DNA from: Dastarcus helophoroides
Taxonomy: Eukaryota; Arthropoda; Insecta; Coleoptera; Bothrideridae
Direction: 5' to 3'
Assembly (NCBI GenBank): GCA_028583605.1
Contig: CM053328.1
Coordinates: 2,862,896 to 2,926,895, forward strand
Length of the DNA: 64,000 bases
This document shows, one piece after another, positions 46,301 to 57,914 of this stretch. The position numbers and the translations under genes were made by a program. The notes under the pieces were generated by a model that was not told where the DNA came from, ran no database searches, and saw nothing but the letters and a program-made list of their open reading frames with translations. Each line of letters opens with the position of its first letter. Position 1 is the first letter of the stretch.

Positions 46301-47955
46301 TCATTCAAAAACGTATTGAAAGTTGGCAGTAGAGTGCGTTCAGTATTTTCTATTATTAATTACTAAAATGCTGACTGTTCTTTTGATATTTCGACTGTTT
46401 TCTTAAAATTTCGACTGTTTTCTTAAAATTTCGACTGTTTTCTTAAAATTTCGACTGTTTTCTTAAAATTTCGACTGTTTTCTTAAAATTTCGACTGTTT
46501 TCTTAAAATTTCGACTTTTTTCTCGACATTTCTATAATCTATGGTTCAATTAGGCAGATGACAGTTGCCTTCCACTACTCCCCCTTTACCGATAATATTA
46601 TCGGTTGGCAGTAGCGTGCGTTCAGTATTTTCTATTATTAATTACTAAAATGCTGACTGTTCTTTTGATATTTCGACTGTTTTCTTAAAATTTCGACTGT
46701 TTTCTTAAAATTTCGACTGTTTTCTTAAAATTTCGACTGTTTTCTTAAAATTTCGACTGTTTTCTTAAAATTTCGACTGTTTTCTTAAAATTTCGACTGT
46801 TTTCTTAAAATTTCGACTGTTTTCTTAAAATTTCGACTGTTTTCTTAAAATTTCGACTGTTTTCTTAAAATTTCGACTTTTTTCTCGACATTTCTATAAT
46901 CTATGGTTCAATTAGGCAGATGACAGTTGCCTTCCACTACTCCCCCTTTACCGATAATATTATCGGTTGGCAGTAGCGTGCGTTCAGTATTTTCTATTAT
47001 TAATTACTAAAATGCTGACTGTTCTTTTGATATTTCGACTGTTTTCTTAAAATTTCGACTGTTTTCTTAAAATTTCGACTTTTTTCTCGACATTTCTATA
47101 ATCTATGGTTCAATTAGGCAGATGACAGTTGCGTCCCATTACACTTCATTCAAAAACGTATTGAAAGTTGGCAGTAGAGTGCGTTCAGTATTTTCTATTG
47201 TTAATTACTAAAATTTTGACTTTTTTTGATATTTCGAGCGTTTTCTTAAAATTTCGACTTTTTTCTTAAAATTTCGACTGTTTTCTTAAAATTTCGACTG
47301 TTTTCTTAAAATTTCGACTGTTTTCTTAAAATTTCGACTTTTTTCTCGACATATGGTTCCATTAGGCAGATGACAGTTCCGTCTCACTACTCCCCTTTAC
47401 CGATAATATTATCGGTTGGCAGTAGCGTGCGTTCAGTATTTTCTATTATTAATTACTAAACTTTTTACTGTTCTTTTGATATTTCGACTGTTTTCTTAAA
47501 ATTTCGACTGTTTTCTTAAAATTTCGACTGTTTTCTTAAAATTTCGACTGTTTTCTTAAAATTTCGACTGTTTTCTTAAAATTTCGACTGTTTTCTTAAA
47601 ATTTCGACTGTTTTCTTAAAATTTCGACTGTTTTCTTAAAATTTCGACTGTTTTCTTAAAATTTCGACTGTTTTCTTAAAATTTCGACTGTTTTCTTAAA
47701 ATTTCGACTGTTTTCTTAAAATTTCGACTGTTTTCTTAAAATTTCGACTGTTTTCTTAAAATTTCGACTGTTTTCTTAAAATTTCGACTGTTTTCTTAAA
47801 ATTTCGACTGTTTTCTTAAAATTTCGACTGTTTTCTTAAAATTTCGACTGTTTTCTTAAAATTTCGACTGTTTTCTTAAAATTTCGACTGTTTTCTTAAA
47901 ATTTCGACTGTTTTCTTAAAATTTCGACTGTTTTCTTAAAATTTCGACTGTTTTT
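43320..47955. repeat. Composite satellite: constant core plus 20-bp VNTR
   Basis: Sixteen copies of a core ('ctatggttcaattaggcagatgacag...gttggcagtag.gtgcgttcag...') lie near 43335, 43573, 43811, 44031, 44293, 44535, 44714, 44979, 45238, 45637, 45821, 46260, 46541, 46902, 47104 and 47346. Between them sit runs of the 20-bp unit TTTCGACTGTTTTCTTAAAA, from one copy to about 23 in the last run (about 47484-47945). Spacings fall near 160 + 20n bp. The core has two versions, one with the palindrome CCGATAATATTATCGG and one with 'cattcaaaaacgtattgaaag'. Confidence 0.92.
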
Positions 47956-49960
47956 CTCGAAATGCCTCCTTTTTTTTTGAAAATTTAGTTATTTTAGTTT
48001 TTTTTTCTAAAAATTTTGATCTTTTAGAACCTGAATGTGTAGAAGCCAATTAGATGTCGAGTTTTTATCGAAGTTTTAGAGAAAAATATGAAGGTCCAAG
48101 TTTGTATTCAGTATTTTCAGAAAAAATTCGCCCAAGAAATTCTTAAAATTTCGGACTTGTTCTCGAATTTTAAAATTACAAAAAAAAATCGATGAAATGC
48201 GTAAAATTTTAAGACGAAACTTAAATTTGTTGGGAAACGTTTTTCTTTCATAAATCGAACTTTTCCGAAATTTCGTTATTTTGCGTTTTTTTTTCTAAAA
48301 ATCCCGAGTTTTGATCGAAGTTTTAGAGAGAAATATTAGGGTTCAAACTTGAATTTAGTATTTTCAGAAGAAATTCGCCCAAGAAATTCTAAACATTTTG
48401 GGCTTGTTCTCAAATTTTAAAATTAGAATAAAAAATTCGATGAAATACATAAAAATTCATGATTTTTGTTGTGAAACGTTTTTCTTTAATAAATCGAGCA
48501 TTTTCGAAATTTCGTTATTTTGCGTTTTTTCCCCTAAAAATCCCGAGTTTTTAGAACCTAAGTGTCTAGAAGCCAAAAAAGTCTAGATTTTGAGTTTTAA
48601 TCGCAGTTTTAGAGGGAAATATTAGGGTCCAAGCTTGAATTCAGTATTTTCAGAAGAAACTCTCCCAAGAAATTCTAACAAAATTCAGGCTTGTTTCTCG
48701 AATTTTAAAATTAGAATATAAAATTTGATGAAATAGATAAAATTTCAAAACTAAAATTAAGTTTGTTGTAAAATGTTTTTCTTTAATAAATCGAACTTTT
48801 CGAAATTTCGTTATTTTGCGTTTTTTTTTCCTAAAAATCCCGAGTTTTTAGAATCTAAATGTCTAGAAGCCAAAAAAAGTCTAGATTTCGAGGTTTAATC
48901 GAAGTTTTAGAGAAAAATATTAAGGTCCAAGCTTGAATTCAGTATTTTTAGAAGATACTCGCCCAAGGAATTCTAAAAACTTCGGACTTGTTCTCGAATT
49001 TTAAAATTACAAAAAAAATTCGATGAAATGCGTAAAAATTCAAGACTAAACTTAAATTTGTTGTGAAACGTTTTTCTTTAATAAATCGAAGCTTTTTCGA
49101 AATTTCGTTATTTTGCGTTTTTTTTCCTAAAAATCCCGAGTTTTTAGAATTTAAATGTCTAGAAGCCAAAAAAAGTCTAGATTTCGAGTTTTAATCGAAG
49201 TTTTAGAGAGAAATATTAGGGTCCAAGCTTGAATTCAGTATTTTCAGAAGAAACTCGCCCAAGAAATTCTAACAAAATTCAGGCTTGTTCTCGAATTTTA
49301 AAATGAGAATAAAAAATTCGATGAAATAGATAAAATTTCAAAACTAAACCTAAATTTATTGTAAACTGTTTTTCTTTAATAAATCGAACCTTTTCGAAAT
49401 TTCGTTATTTTGCGTTTTTTTTTCTAAAAATCCTGAGTTTTTAGAATTTAAATGTCTAGAAGCCAAAAAAAGTCTAGATTTTGAGTTTTCATCGAATTTT
49501 CAGAGAAAAATATTAAGGTTCAAGCTTGAATTCAGTAATTTCACAAGAAACTCGTCCAAGAAATTCTTAAAATTTCGTGTGTGTTCTGGAATTTTAAAAT
49601 TAGAATAAAAAATTCGCTGAAATACATAAAATTTTAAACTAAACTTAAATTTGTTGTGAAACGTTTTTCTTTAATAAATCGAACTTTTTCGAAATATTTT
49701 GAGTTTTTTCGCTAAAAATCCCGGTTTTTTAGAATCTAAATGTCCAGAAGGCAAAAAAGTCTAAATTTCGAGTTTTGATCAAAGTTTTAGAGAAAAATAT
49801 TAAGGTCCAAGCTTGAATTCAGTATTTTTAGAAGAAACTCGTCCAAGAAATTCTTAAAATTTCGGGCTTGTTCTCGAATTTTAAAATTAGAATAAAAAAT
49901 TCAATAAAATAGATGAAATTTGTTGTGAAACGTTTTTCTTTAATCAATCGAACTTTTTCG
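47956..49960. repeat. Tandem array of ~290-bp AT-rich units
   Basis: About seven units recur with 'tttctttaataaatcgaac', 'cgttattttgcgttttttt', 'tctagaagccaaaaaa' and 'tccaagcttgaattcagta'. Starts are near 48240, 48480, 48777, 49075, 49372, 49670 and 49937. No coding capacity. Confidence 0.88.
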
Positions 49961-52193
49961 TTTCGACTTTTTCCTCGAAATTTCGACTTTTTCCTCGAAA
50001 TTTCAACTTTTTCCTCGAAATTTCAACTTTTTCCTCAACATTTCGATTTTAGCTTCAAAATTTCAACTCTAACCACCGCATTTTGAGAAAAAAAATTTAA
50101 AGGTCCAGAGAAGCTTTAAATTGGTAAAATTGTTCAAGACAACGAGAAATTGGGAGAGAAATTCGAACATTTTAAGAAAAATTTGTTCAAGATAACGAGA
50201 AATTGGAAGAGAAATTCGAACATTTTACGATAAACTTGAAATATTTTTGCTATAAAATGAGTTTGTAAATGACAAGTTCAAACATGGAATTTTGATAACC
50301 TTTTAAATATTTCAAGAATAAAGGTAGAAATGAATTTTTTTTTTCACAGATAATGTTTTTATTTTGGTACAAACTTTCTTACAAACATGAATTTTTCTCA
50401 AAATTTTGGGTTAAAACTAGTTTTTTTTACAAATTTAGAATTTTACCCACTGTATTAGTAACTTCAAATTTCTAAACTCGAAAATACCAAGAAGTTAAAA
50501 CCTCTGCTTTTTATTCAAATTTCGCCTTTTCCGCCAAATATTTAGTTTGGCATTTAGATTTTACTTTTTTTCCCCAAAATTTCAACTTTAGATTCAAAAT
50601 GTCGATTTTACTTTGATTTTAAGGTCAAACTGTCGAGTTTTTTTTCGAAATTTTGATGTCTAAGGTCAAAATTTCGCAGAAAAAAAAAGAAATTTTTTTA
50701 CTTTAATCGGCAAATATCAATCTTCATCGAGAAATGACTTTCATTACTTACGAAATTTGACTTTAATCGCGGAATTTCGGATTTAAATATATCGAATTTT
50801 TTACTTTAATTGCCACATTTCGAGAGAGAACTTTTTGTAGTTTATTCAAAATTTTGATCAATTTTCGAGTTTAAAAATGTCAACTCGGAATTTAATAAAA
50901 TTTGAAATTCTCAACGATTTGCTTAGAAATTGTAGAAAAATGAAAATTTCATTATTAAAGTTTAAACTTTAACAATCACTTTTCAATTCCAAGCAAAACT
51001 TAGACGATTAAAAAAAAATGTGGATACCTTTCTTTTCAAATTAAGGCTATTTTAATTTTAAAAAACTAAAAATTTCAAATTTAAACTTGGGAGAGAATGT
51101 AATAAAATTTGAAATTCTCAATGATTTGCTTAGAACTTCTAGAAAAATGAAAATCTCAGTATTAAAATTTAAACTTTAACAATCACTTTTCACTTCCACA
51201 AAATTTAAACGATTTCAAAAAATGTTGATACCTCTCTCTTTACATTTAGGTTATTTTTATCTTAAAAAACTAAACATTTTAAATTTGAACTTAGGATCTT
51301 TAAAATGTAATAAAAATTTGAAAATAACCTCGAAATGTCTTCTCCAAATTTCCTCAAAGCTTCAAAATGTTCAAAAAAGATTTGCAAGTTTGATAAAGTT
51401 GTTAATAGGTTTTGGTTTTTTTTTTTGTAATTTTGACGTTTATCATAAAATCTCTCATTTAAATTTCAATTGTTGTATTTTTTTCTAAAATTTCCATTTC
51501 AAACAAAAAATGTATTCTTTTTCCAAAAATTATGACTGTTTTCTTGATATTTACAATTTAATCTCTACATTCAAATGTATAAAAGAACCAAGTACTAAAG
51601 AGAGTTGTGATCTTGAGAAATTTTTACTTATGAATTTATAAATTGAGACAAAATTTCGATCTTTTCTCAAAAATTGACTTTTAACATATTTTCCTTTGTA
51701 GATTCGATTATTTTGAAATATTCCTAATTTTGAAAATTCCGAACTTTTTTCAAAATTTCCACTTTTTTTGAAAATTTCAACCTTTGTTCAAAACTTGAAC
51801 TATTTCTCAAAGTTTTGAGTTTTTTGAAAATTTCGAATTTTATTTTTCAAAAATTTCGACTTTTTTCGAAATTACGACGTTTTTTCGAAATTTCGTTTTT
51901 TCGAAATATCGACTTTTTTTCGAAATTTCGACTTTTTTTCGAAATTTCGACTTTTATGTAAATTTGACTATTTTTAAAAAATTCTATTTATTTTTTAAAA
52001 ATTTCGACTTCTTTAAAAAGTTGTAGTTTTTTAAAATTTCGTCTTTTTGAAATTATCGATCTTTTTTTCAGAATTTCTACGTTAGCTGAAAATTTCAACC
52101 CGAAATTTCGACTTTTCGTGTTTACTCTTTTTTCAAAATTTCAACTTTTTTTGAAAACTTCAACCTTTCTTCTAAGATTTCAACTTTTTTTTG
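49961..52193. other. AT-rich degenerate repeats, no gene
   Basis: Variants of 'gaaatttcgacttttt' on the plus strand. A short direct duplication at about 50880-51230 ('caatcacttttca', 'gatttgcttagaa') is visible. No supported ORF. Confidence 0.5.
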
Positions 52194-52445
52194 AATATTT
52201 CACCTTGTTGAGATAATAAGCCTTGTATATACGAATATATACAAGTTTTTACGATGCAATTGAAATCTAATTTCATTAGAATCTAATGAAAATTAGACTG
52301 CAATTGCAAAGTTCACGTAGATGAGGCAAAGCTTGTATCATCGCAACATCCATAGATACAAACGTCCTCGGCGTGACTTTACTTTCATCTAGTTTTGACA
52401 AATGACCAATTAAATGTTCTGTAATTAAACAGTTAAACGTGCTTA

Positions 52446-52506
52446 AAATTGAAAATATGTACAACCGCAACCATAGACTAGTTTCGACCTTCCTTGGCCT
52501 CATCAT
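52446..52506 (-). ncRNA. Degenerate hammerhead ribozyme (5' side lost)
   Basis: Read on the minus strand it has TGATGA, GGCC-AAGGAA-GGTC, GAAA, ACTAGTC and the 3' strand of stem I (TATGGTTGCGGTTGTACAT). The conserved C before TGATGA is A, and the 5' strand of stem I is absent. It therefore should not cleave. Confidence 0.8.
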
Positions 52507-52875
52507 GTTTAATTACAGAACATTTAATTGGTCATTTGTCAAAACTGGATGAAAGTAAAGTCACGCCGAGGACGTTTGTATCTATGGATGTTGCGATGCA
52601 ACCCGTGATACAAGCTTTGCCTCATCTACGTGAACTTTGCAATTGCAATCTGGTTTTCATTAGATTCTAATGAAATTAGATTTTAATTGCATCGTAATAA
52701 ACTTGTATATATTCGTATATACAAGGCTTATTATCTCAGCAGAGAGTAATGCTTCAATTAGCATGTAGCGAAAATGTTTGCGTAATAAACAATTAAAAGT
52801 CAGTTACAAGTCACCCAATGGAGGTTTACTCTCTTGGATACTTATACGACTGACTAACGGCTTTAAATTGGAAGT

Positions 52876-52946
52876 GTGTACAACCACCATACCATGCTGA
52901 TGAGGCCAAGGAAGGCCGAAACTAGTCTATGGTTGCGGTTGTACAT
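52876..52946 (+). ncRNA. Hammerhead ribozyme, type I, minimal stem III
   Basis: All conserved parts are present. The core is CTGATGA (52897-52903). Stem II is GGCC/GGCC (52904-52907 with 52914-52917) with loop AAGGAA. GAAA is at 52918-52921. Stem III is the tiny palindrome ACTAGT (52921-52926), with predicted cleavage after C52927. Stem I has an inner 6-bp helix (52891-52896 with 52928-52933, one G-U) and an outer helix of about 10 bp (52876-52885 with 52937-52946). An asymmetric internal loop separates them (ACCAT/TGC), as needed for the loop-loop contact of natural hammerheads. Palindromic minimal stem III is typical of hammerheads that act as dimers in Penelope-like retroelements. Activity is predicted, not shown. 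Confidence 0.88.
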
Positions 52947-53019
52947 ATTTTCAATTTTAAGCACGTTTAACTGTTTAATTACAGAACATTTAATTGGTCA
53001 TTTGTCAATATTTCACCTT

Positions 53020-56010
53020 TTTTCAAAATTGTGGCTTTCTCTTGAATCTTCGAATTTCTGTAAATTTCGATTTTTTTGAGGAATTCGCCTTTTCCTGAAA
53101 ATTTCGAAACTTATTTAAGGCGGCGGTCTGGTACTCTTAAAACGTCGAAATTCTTCGCTTGCCATTTTACAAACTACGTCAATACTATCGCTTAGAATTA
53201 AATGAAATTTGGTAATAATGTTTAGAAATGTTGGGGAATTCGGGCTTTGGAAGCAGATTTTTGATTTTTGTCTTAGTATTCCCACAAATGGGCGTACAAT
53301 TTGTCTCTTTTTTTGCCTGTTTTCAGAAGCGAATATCTCGGAAACTAAACGGAATTTGAAAAAAGTACTTCCAAAGCGCTAATTCGACATCCTTGCTTCA
53401 TAAGTTCTCCAAATTTGAAAACAAAATATTAAAAAATAAAGGCACCATTTGTAAAATGGGAGAGCGGTGTTTGGCATAAAAATTGCGCTTAGATTTCGGT
53501 TGCCCTCACTCAGATGAGGCAGGGTACGGAGACGGACGTGATGCGGAGCAGAGAAATTTTTGCCCCTTCCCCAATACGTTATCAACGAACGAAGTATCTT
53601 CGGCTTCCACAGCTCATATTTTTTTATCTAAGCACGGCAAATATATCATAATAATAATAATAAACAACATTAAAACATTTGTTCTACCAGAGTTTGAGCG
53701 TAAAATGAATTGTTTAGTATTTGTAGCTTACAATCATTTACTGAATATTTAATGGTTTTTGTTTTGATATGTTTAGAAGAATTTTTTTCTCTCCTAATTA
53801 ACATTTTTATATTACTCTTTGGAAAAATATAAATTGTTCAGGTAAATAAATGCTACGACAGATTTAAGAGAAAAAAAATTGATTTTATATTATTTAAATT
53901 GGAAATGCTATATTCTGCTAGCATCACTTGTAATCGAAAATCGACCAATTATATCTGCAAAGAACGAAATTGTTTTTCACATAATTAATTAATAGGTATT
54001 TAGATGCAGATATTTAGTCCTTATCTTGATAATAGGAGAAAATGCGTGGGAAAATAAAAATTTCAGCTCTGAAAATTTTGAATTCCTCGAAAATTTTGGC
54101 TTTTTTCAAAATTTCGATAGTTTTTTGAAAATCTACTTTTTTTTTGAAAATCTCAACTTTTTCCACAATTTCGACATCTTGAAACTTTGGACTGTTTTTG
54201 AAAATTATGAATTTTTTTGAGGAATATGATTTTTATGATAATTTCGACTTTTCCTTATTTAGTTTTGAAAATTTCGACCACTCACTAAATATTTCGACTT
54301 TTCTTGAGAATTCCTATTTTTTGATGCATATTTTCAACTTTTTTTTCAAAATCTCTAGTTTTTATTGAAGAATTTGACATTTTTAATTTCTATTTTTTTA
54401 ATGATTTCGACTTGGACATTTTAAAATTTCCAGTTATTTCAAATTCTCATTTAAAAAAAACCAAAATTTTGACTTAATTAGAAAATTGTAACCATTTCGA
54501 AATTTTCCTTTTTCTAAAGTAGTGCTATTTTTGGAATTTCCTAAATTTGTCAAAATTTCAACTTTTTCATCAAATTTTTATTTTGTTGTATATCTCGACT
54601 TCCTTTAAAAATATTTTGTTTTTTTTTTGACAACTTCGACATTTTAAAAAGGTGTACAAACAAATAATTCCGACAAGGTCAACATTTTCGAAAATTCGAA
54701 TTATTAGAAAAAAAGTCGAAATTATTAGAAAACCGAAACAAAAATAGTAACATTCCAAAACTCACGAATTAAAAAAAAAAGGCAAAAATTTTGTGGAAAT
54801 TTAGAAAAAAAGTTGTCCCAAAGTCAAATTTTTCGAAAAAAGTTGGAATTTTGAGAGTAAAACCGAAGTGCCAACAAAGAAGAATTTTCAGAGAAAATTC
54901 GCAATTTCGAGAAAAGACTGTGCTTCCGTATCTTTGTACAAAAGTTTATGTTAATTTTAAAGGAATTAACAGGAAACAAAAGGGTAAAAGGAAGCATTTT
55001 TAAGTCACCTATTTCTAACTATGTACTTTACCTGCTTAGAGAACTGAAAGAAGGAATACGTGTCAAAGGATTTTTTTAAAAGTTTGCAATTCGGTAGCCC
55101 AATTTTAAGATTTTCTCTCGAAATTTTGAATTTAAAGTTTAAACTATTCGAAGTTTCCCAGAGATTTTGAAATTGTATGGAAAACCTCCGCAAGAATATC
55201 GAATATTTCAATTTAAAATCAAAGTTTTGTGACTAATGGGAACTCGAGCACTTCCTTACATAAATCTCATTTTTTAAAAATCTGTTGTTATTTTTCAAAA
55301 ATTTCAGTTCAAATGTAAAATCGTTCTTTGTATCATAATTTAAAGAGAATAGTTGGAATTTTTTTTAAAATTTTGACTATTTTTTCAGAATTTCCAATCT
55401 AGATCTGAAATTGTTTTTTTGTTTGGACTTGCAATTCTATAAAGAAAAATTAAATTTTTAGCTTTTATTTTCCAGTCAAAATGAAAATAACAAAAAAAAA
55501 CTTATTTTTTAAATTTTAAAATAAACTAACATTTCAGATAAAAGTCGAAAAAAAATTATTTGGAAAAAATTCATGCAACGTCTATTTTAATTTCAAAATT
55601 CCGTGAAAAATTTTTAAATTTCTGGCATAATTTTGTTCAAAGTTTTTTCCAGAATTTTGACTTCTCAAATTCCGGAACCTAAATTCGAGTTTAAGAAAAT
55701 ATGAATTCTAAATTCGAACTAGAAAATAAATAAATAAAAATGAATAAAAATTGACATTTGAAAAACTGAAATTTCAGAAATCTTGTAATTTCCACTTTTT
55801 TTCTAGAAATTCTATTTTAAAGTCTAAGATTTGGGAAAATAATTTGAAATTTCCAATTTAAACTTTCTGATTTTTTTTCAGAATTTATTTAAATATATCC
55901 TTTTTTAAGTATAACATTTTCACTCATTTCTCGAAATTTTGTTTTTAAAAGTCTAAATTTTAACAGACTCTTTAAATAACATAAAATTTTGACATTTTAG
56001 TCGAAGTTTA
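53020..56010. other. AT-rich region, no gene seen
   Basis: 53110-53600 is a more complex stretch ('gcttgccattttacaaactacgtc', 'tcagatgaggcagggtacgg') that could be an old interspersed repeat. 53760-54040 looks unique. The rest is AAATTTCGAC-type repeats. The ORFs at 53379-53585 and 53483-53752 have no domain. Confidence 0.45.
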
Positions 56011-56023
56011 CAATTTTTCTCAA

Positions 56024-56327
56024 TTTTAGTGGAACAGACTGGTCCTTGGTTATCTTCAAAAATTGAAATACATAAATTGTCCCCTGAAACCAAGAAAGAT
56101 TAAAATCACAACAAAGGTTACTCTAACGCGTTTCGGCAGCCAAGCTATTATCTTCAGAGAGATACTGACTGAAACCAAGAAAGATTAAAAAAACACAACA
56201 AAGGTTGCTCTAACGCGTTTCGGCAGCCAATCTATCATTTTCAGAGAGATACTGATGGAAACGCGTTAGAGCAACCTTTGTTGTGTTTTTTAATCGTTCT
56301 TGGTTTCAGGGGACAATTTTTGTATTT
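56024..56327. mobile_element. 304-bp composite of three hammerhead-like units with 13-bp TSD
   Basis: CAATTTTTCTCAA lies on both sides (56011-56023 and 56328-56340). Inside are two minus-strand units in tandem (about 56024-56165 and 56166-56250) and one plus-strand unit facing them (about 56252-56327). The first unit has a complete head (CUCU/AGAG stem I, CTGAAGA, stem II, GAAA, ACGCGT). The second has a core change (CTGAAAA). The third has lost stem II (CTGATG fused to GAAACGCGT). Confidence 0.85.
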
Positions 56328-56340
56328 CAATTTTTCTCAA

Positions 56341-57586
56341 ACTCTCGACTTCATAATCTCAACATTTTGAAGTTGTTTCTTGGAAATTTGATTTTAGTCT
56401 GAAAATTTTGACTTTATTCTCCACATTTTGTTTCTGAAGTCGAAATTAAAGAATAGTTTCTATTTTTTTGAAAAATTTAAAAAGGTTCTAAACAAAATTC
56501 CGAATTTTTTTGAGAAATTTTGACTATCTTTTTGAAATTTTAATTTGTAATTTTAAACTCGAAATTTTCACTTCTTTCACAAAATTTTGGTCTTAAAGTT
56601 GAATAGTCGATTAGGTCTTAACATATTAAAGTTGTTTACTGAAATTTCGACTTAAATAACGAAATTTCAATTGTAATGCCTAAAATTAAGAAAAAAATAG
56701 TAATTTCAAGTGAAAACTTGAAACTGTAGATTTCGAAAAAGTTACCAATTTTAAAAAAATGTTAAAATTATGAGTTCTGAAAAAAGTCTACAATTCTTCA
56801 CGGGCAAAATTTCGAATTTAAATTTGCGATTTTGTTAAAATAATTCAAATTTTGTTTAAAATGGAAATTAGTAGATATAAAATCGAGAATGTTTAAAGAA
56901 TCTTCTCGGAATTTAAAAAAAAGGTCCATATAGAAAAAACAAATTGGGCAATTAAGACTTAATTTCACAAATAGAAGAAAAAAACCCTTTTAGGAAAATT
57001 AAGAATAGAAAAATAAAAGTTAAATGCCTAAATACAAAATTTAAAATAAAAACCAAATTTTGAGATAAAATCGATATTTATGAGTTACATCATGCTAAGA
57101 AAATCTACCGCACGGCCCTGAAGTCGAATTGGTAAAAAGTCAAATTTCGATAAATAAATCAAAAATCTCCGAAGAAAATAGTTTTCGGGAAACTTTCGTA
57201 TTTTTTGTTAAAATTTCAACAATCCAATCAAAAAAAAGTAAAATTTTCAAAAATATTTGTTAATTCTGTTTTAATTGTTTATCAAAGCGCGACAAAAAAT
57301 ACTAATTTAAGAAACAGGTCAAAATCTCCACTTGGAAGTTTGTAAACAAATATGTATACTAAACCAACTGCTATCAGCAACATGCACATTTCCTTAAGGT
57401 ATCCAAATGGATCGAGTTACACAGTGTCATATATCGGTAAAGTGACGCGAATTCGAACGACGTAAACCGAACTTCTTACTCAATTCCCCTTCGAAACCCC
57501 TTCCGTCTCTGTTCTCCTAACCCCCCTCAACAGGGCATTTAAATCCGAGAGCCAAATCGTACTTAGCGATTTACCAGACCCCCGCC
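56341..57586. other. AT-rich then unique sequence, no gene
   Basis: Degenerate repeats to about 57270. 57280-57586 looks unique and higher in GC. One minus-strand frame there gives a hydrophobic stretch (see rejected items). No supported exon. Confidence 0.45.
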
Positions 57587-57599
57587 TTAAGAGTCTGAC

Positions 57600-57914
57600 T
57601 TTGGTCGAACGGACTGATCCTTGGTTATCCTCAAAAATTGAAATACAAAACTTGTCCCCTAAAACCAAGATAACTAAATAGCTTGATAGCGAAGGCTTCC
57701 ACGGCCAGAGTCAGTACAGGGTATACTTCTTCCGGGATTGGACCGTGTCAAAGAACTACTAAAATTGTTGAATACTTTTAGTAGTTCTTTGACACGGTCC
57801 AATCCCGGAAGAAGTATATCCTGTACTTACTAAATAGCTTGGCTATCGGCGTTAGAGCAATTTTTTTTTAAATCTTTCTCGGTTTCGGGGGACAAGTTTT
57901 GTATTTCAATTTTT
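57600..57914. mobile_element. Hammerhead-like repeat insertion carrying a long hairpin
   Basis: TTAAGAGTCTGAC (57587-57599) and TTAAGAGACTGAC (57915-57927) form a 13-bp target duplication with one mismatch. The insertion has an inverted body at the left ('ggactgatccttggttatcc...'), a decayed head at the right ('agcttggctatcggcgttag', GAAA lost) followed by a direct body, and a 113-bp hairpin between them. Confidence 0.8.
57714..57826. repeat. Hairpin with 51-bp arms
   Basis: Arms 57714-57764 and 57776-57826 are reverse complements with about one mismatch ('gggtatac' against 'gtatatcc'), around an 11-nt loop. The arm contains 'ttccgggattggaccgtgtc', GC-richer than the surroundings. It is the inner part of the composite element above. 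Confidence 0.88.

Larger units (their letters stand above)
52207..53006 (+). mobile_element. 800-bp hammerhead-ribozyme composite element with 13-bp TSD
   Basis: AATATTTCACCTT occurs exactly at both sides (52194-52206 and 53007-53019). Inside are three partial units of one repeat. An inverted unit ends in a broken hammerhead (52217-52506). A direct unit without a head lies head-to-head with it (52507-52737). A third direct unit has a complete hammerhead and a short body (52876-53006). A ~140-bp segment between units 2 and 3 looks unique. There is no reverse transcriptase. The inverted/direct arrangement, the ribozyme and the long target duplication suggest a Penelope-like or retrozyme-like non-autonomous element. 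Confidence 0.85.

Noticed and set aside
43320..47955. CRISPR-like regular repeat array
   Set aside because: The 20-bp units are adjacent with no unique spacers and sit inside a eukaryotic satellite.
52276..53079. Shared ORF 'MRPRKAETSLWLRLYIFSILSTFNCLITEHLIGHLS' on both strands
   Set aside because: It is the translation of the hammerhead and adjoining repeat body in two copies; RNA structure explains the conservation better.
57290..57410. Hydrophobic minus-strand reading (MLLIAVGLVYIFVYK) as a membrane anchor exon of the Mmp
   Set aside because: A stop codon lies just upstream in frame with no acceptor between them, and no hemopexin sequence connects it to the known exons.
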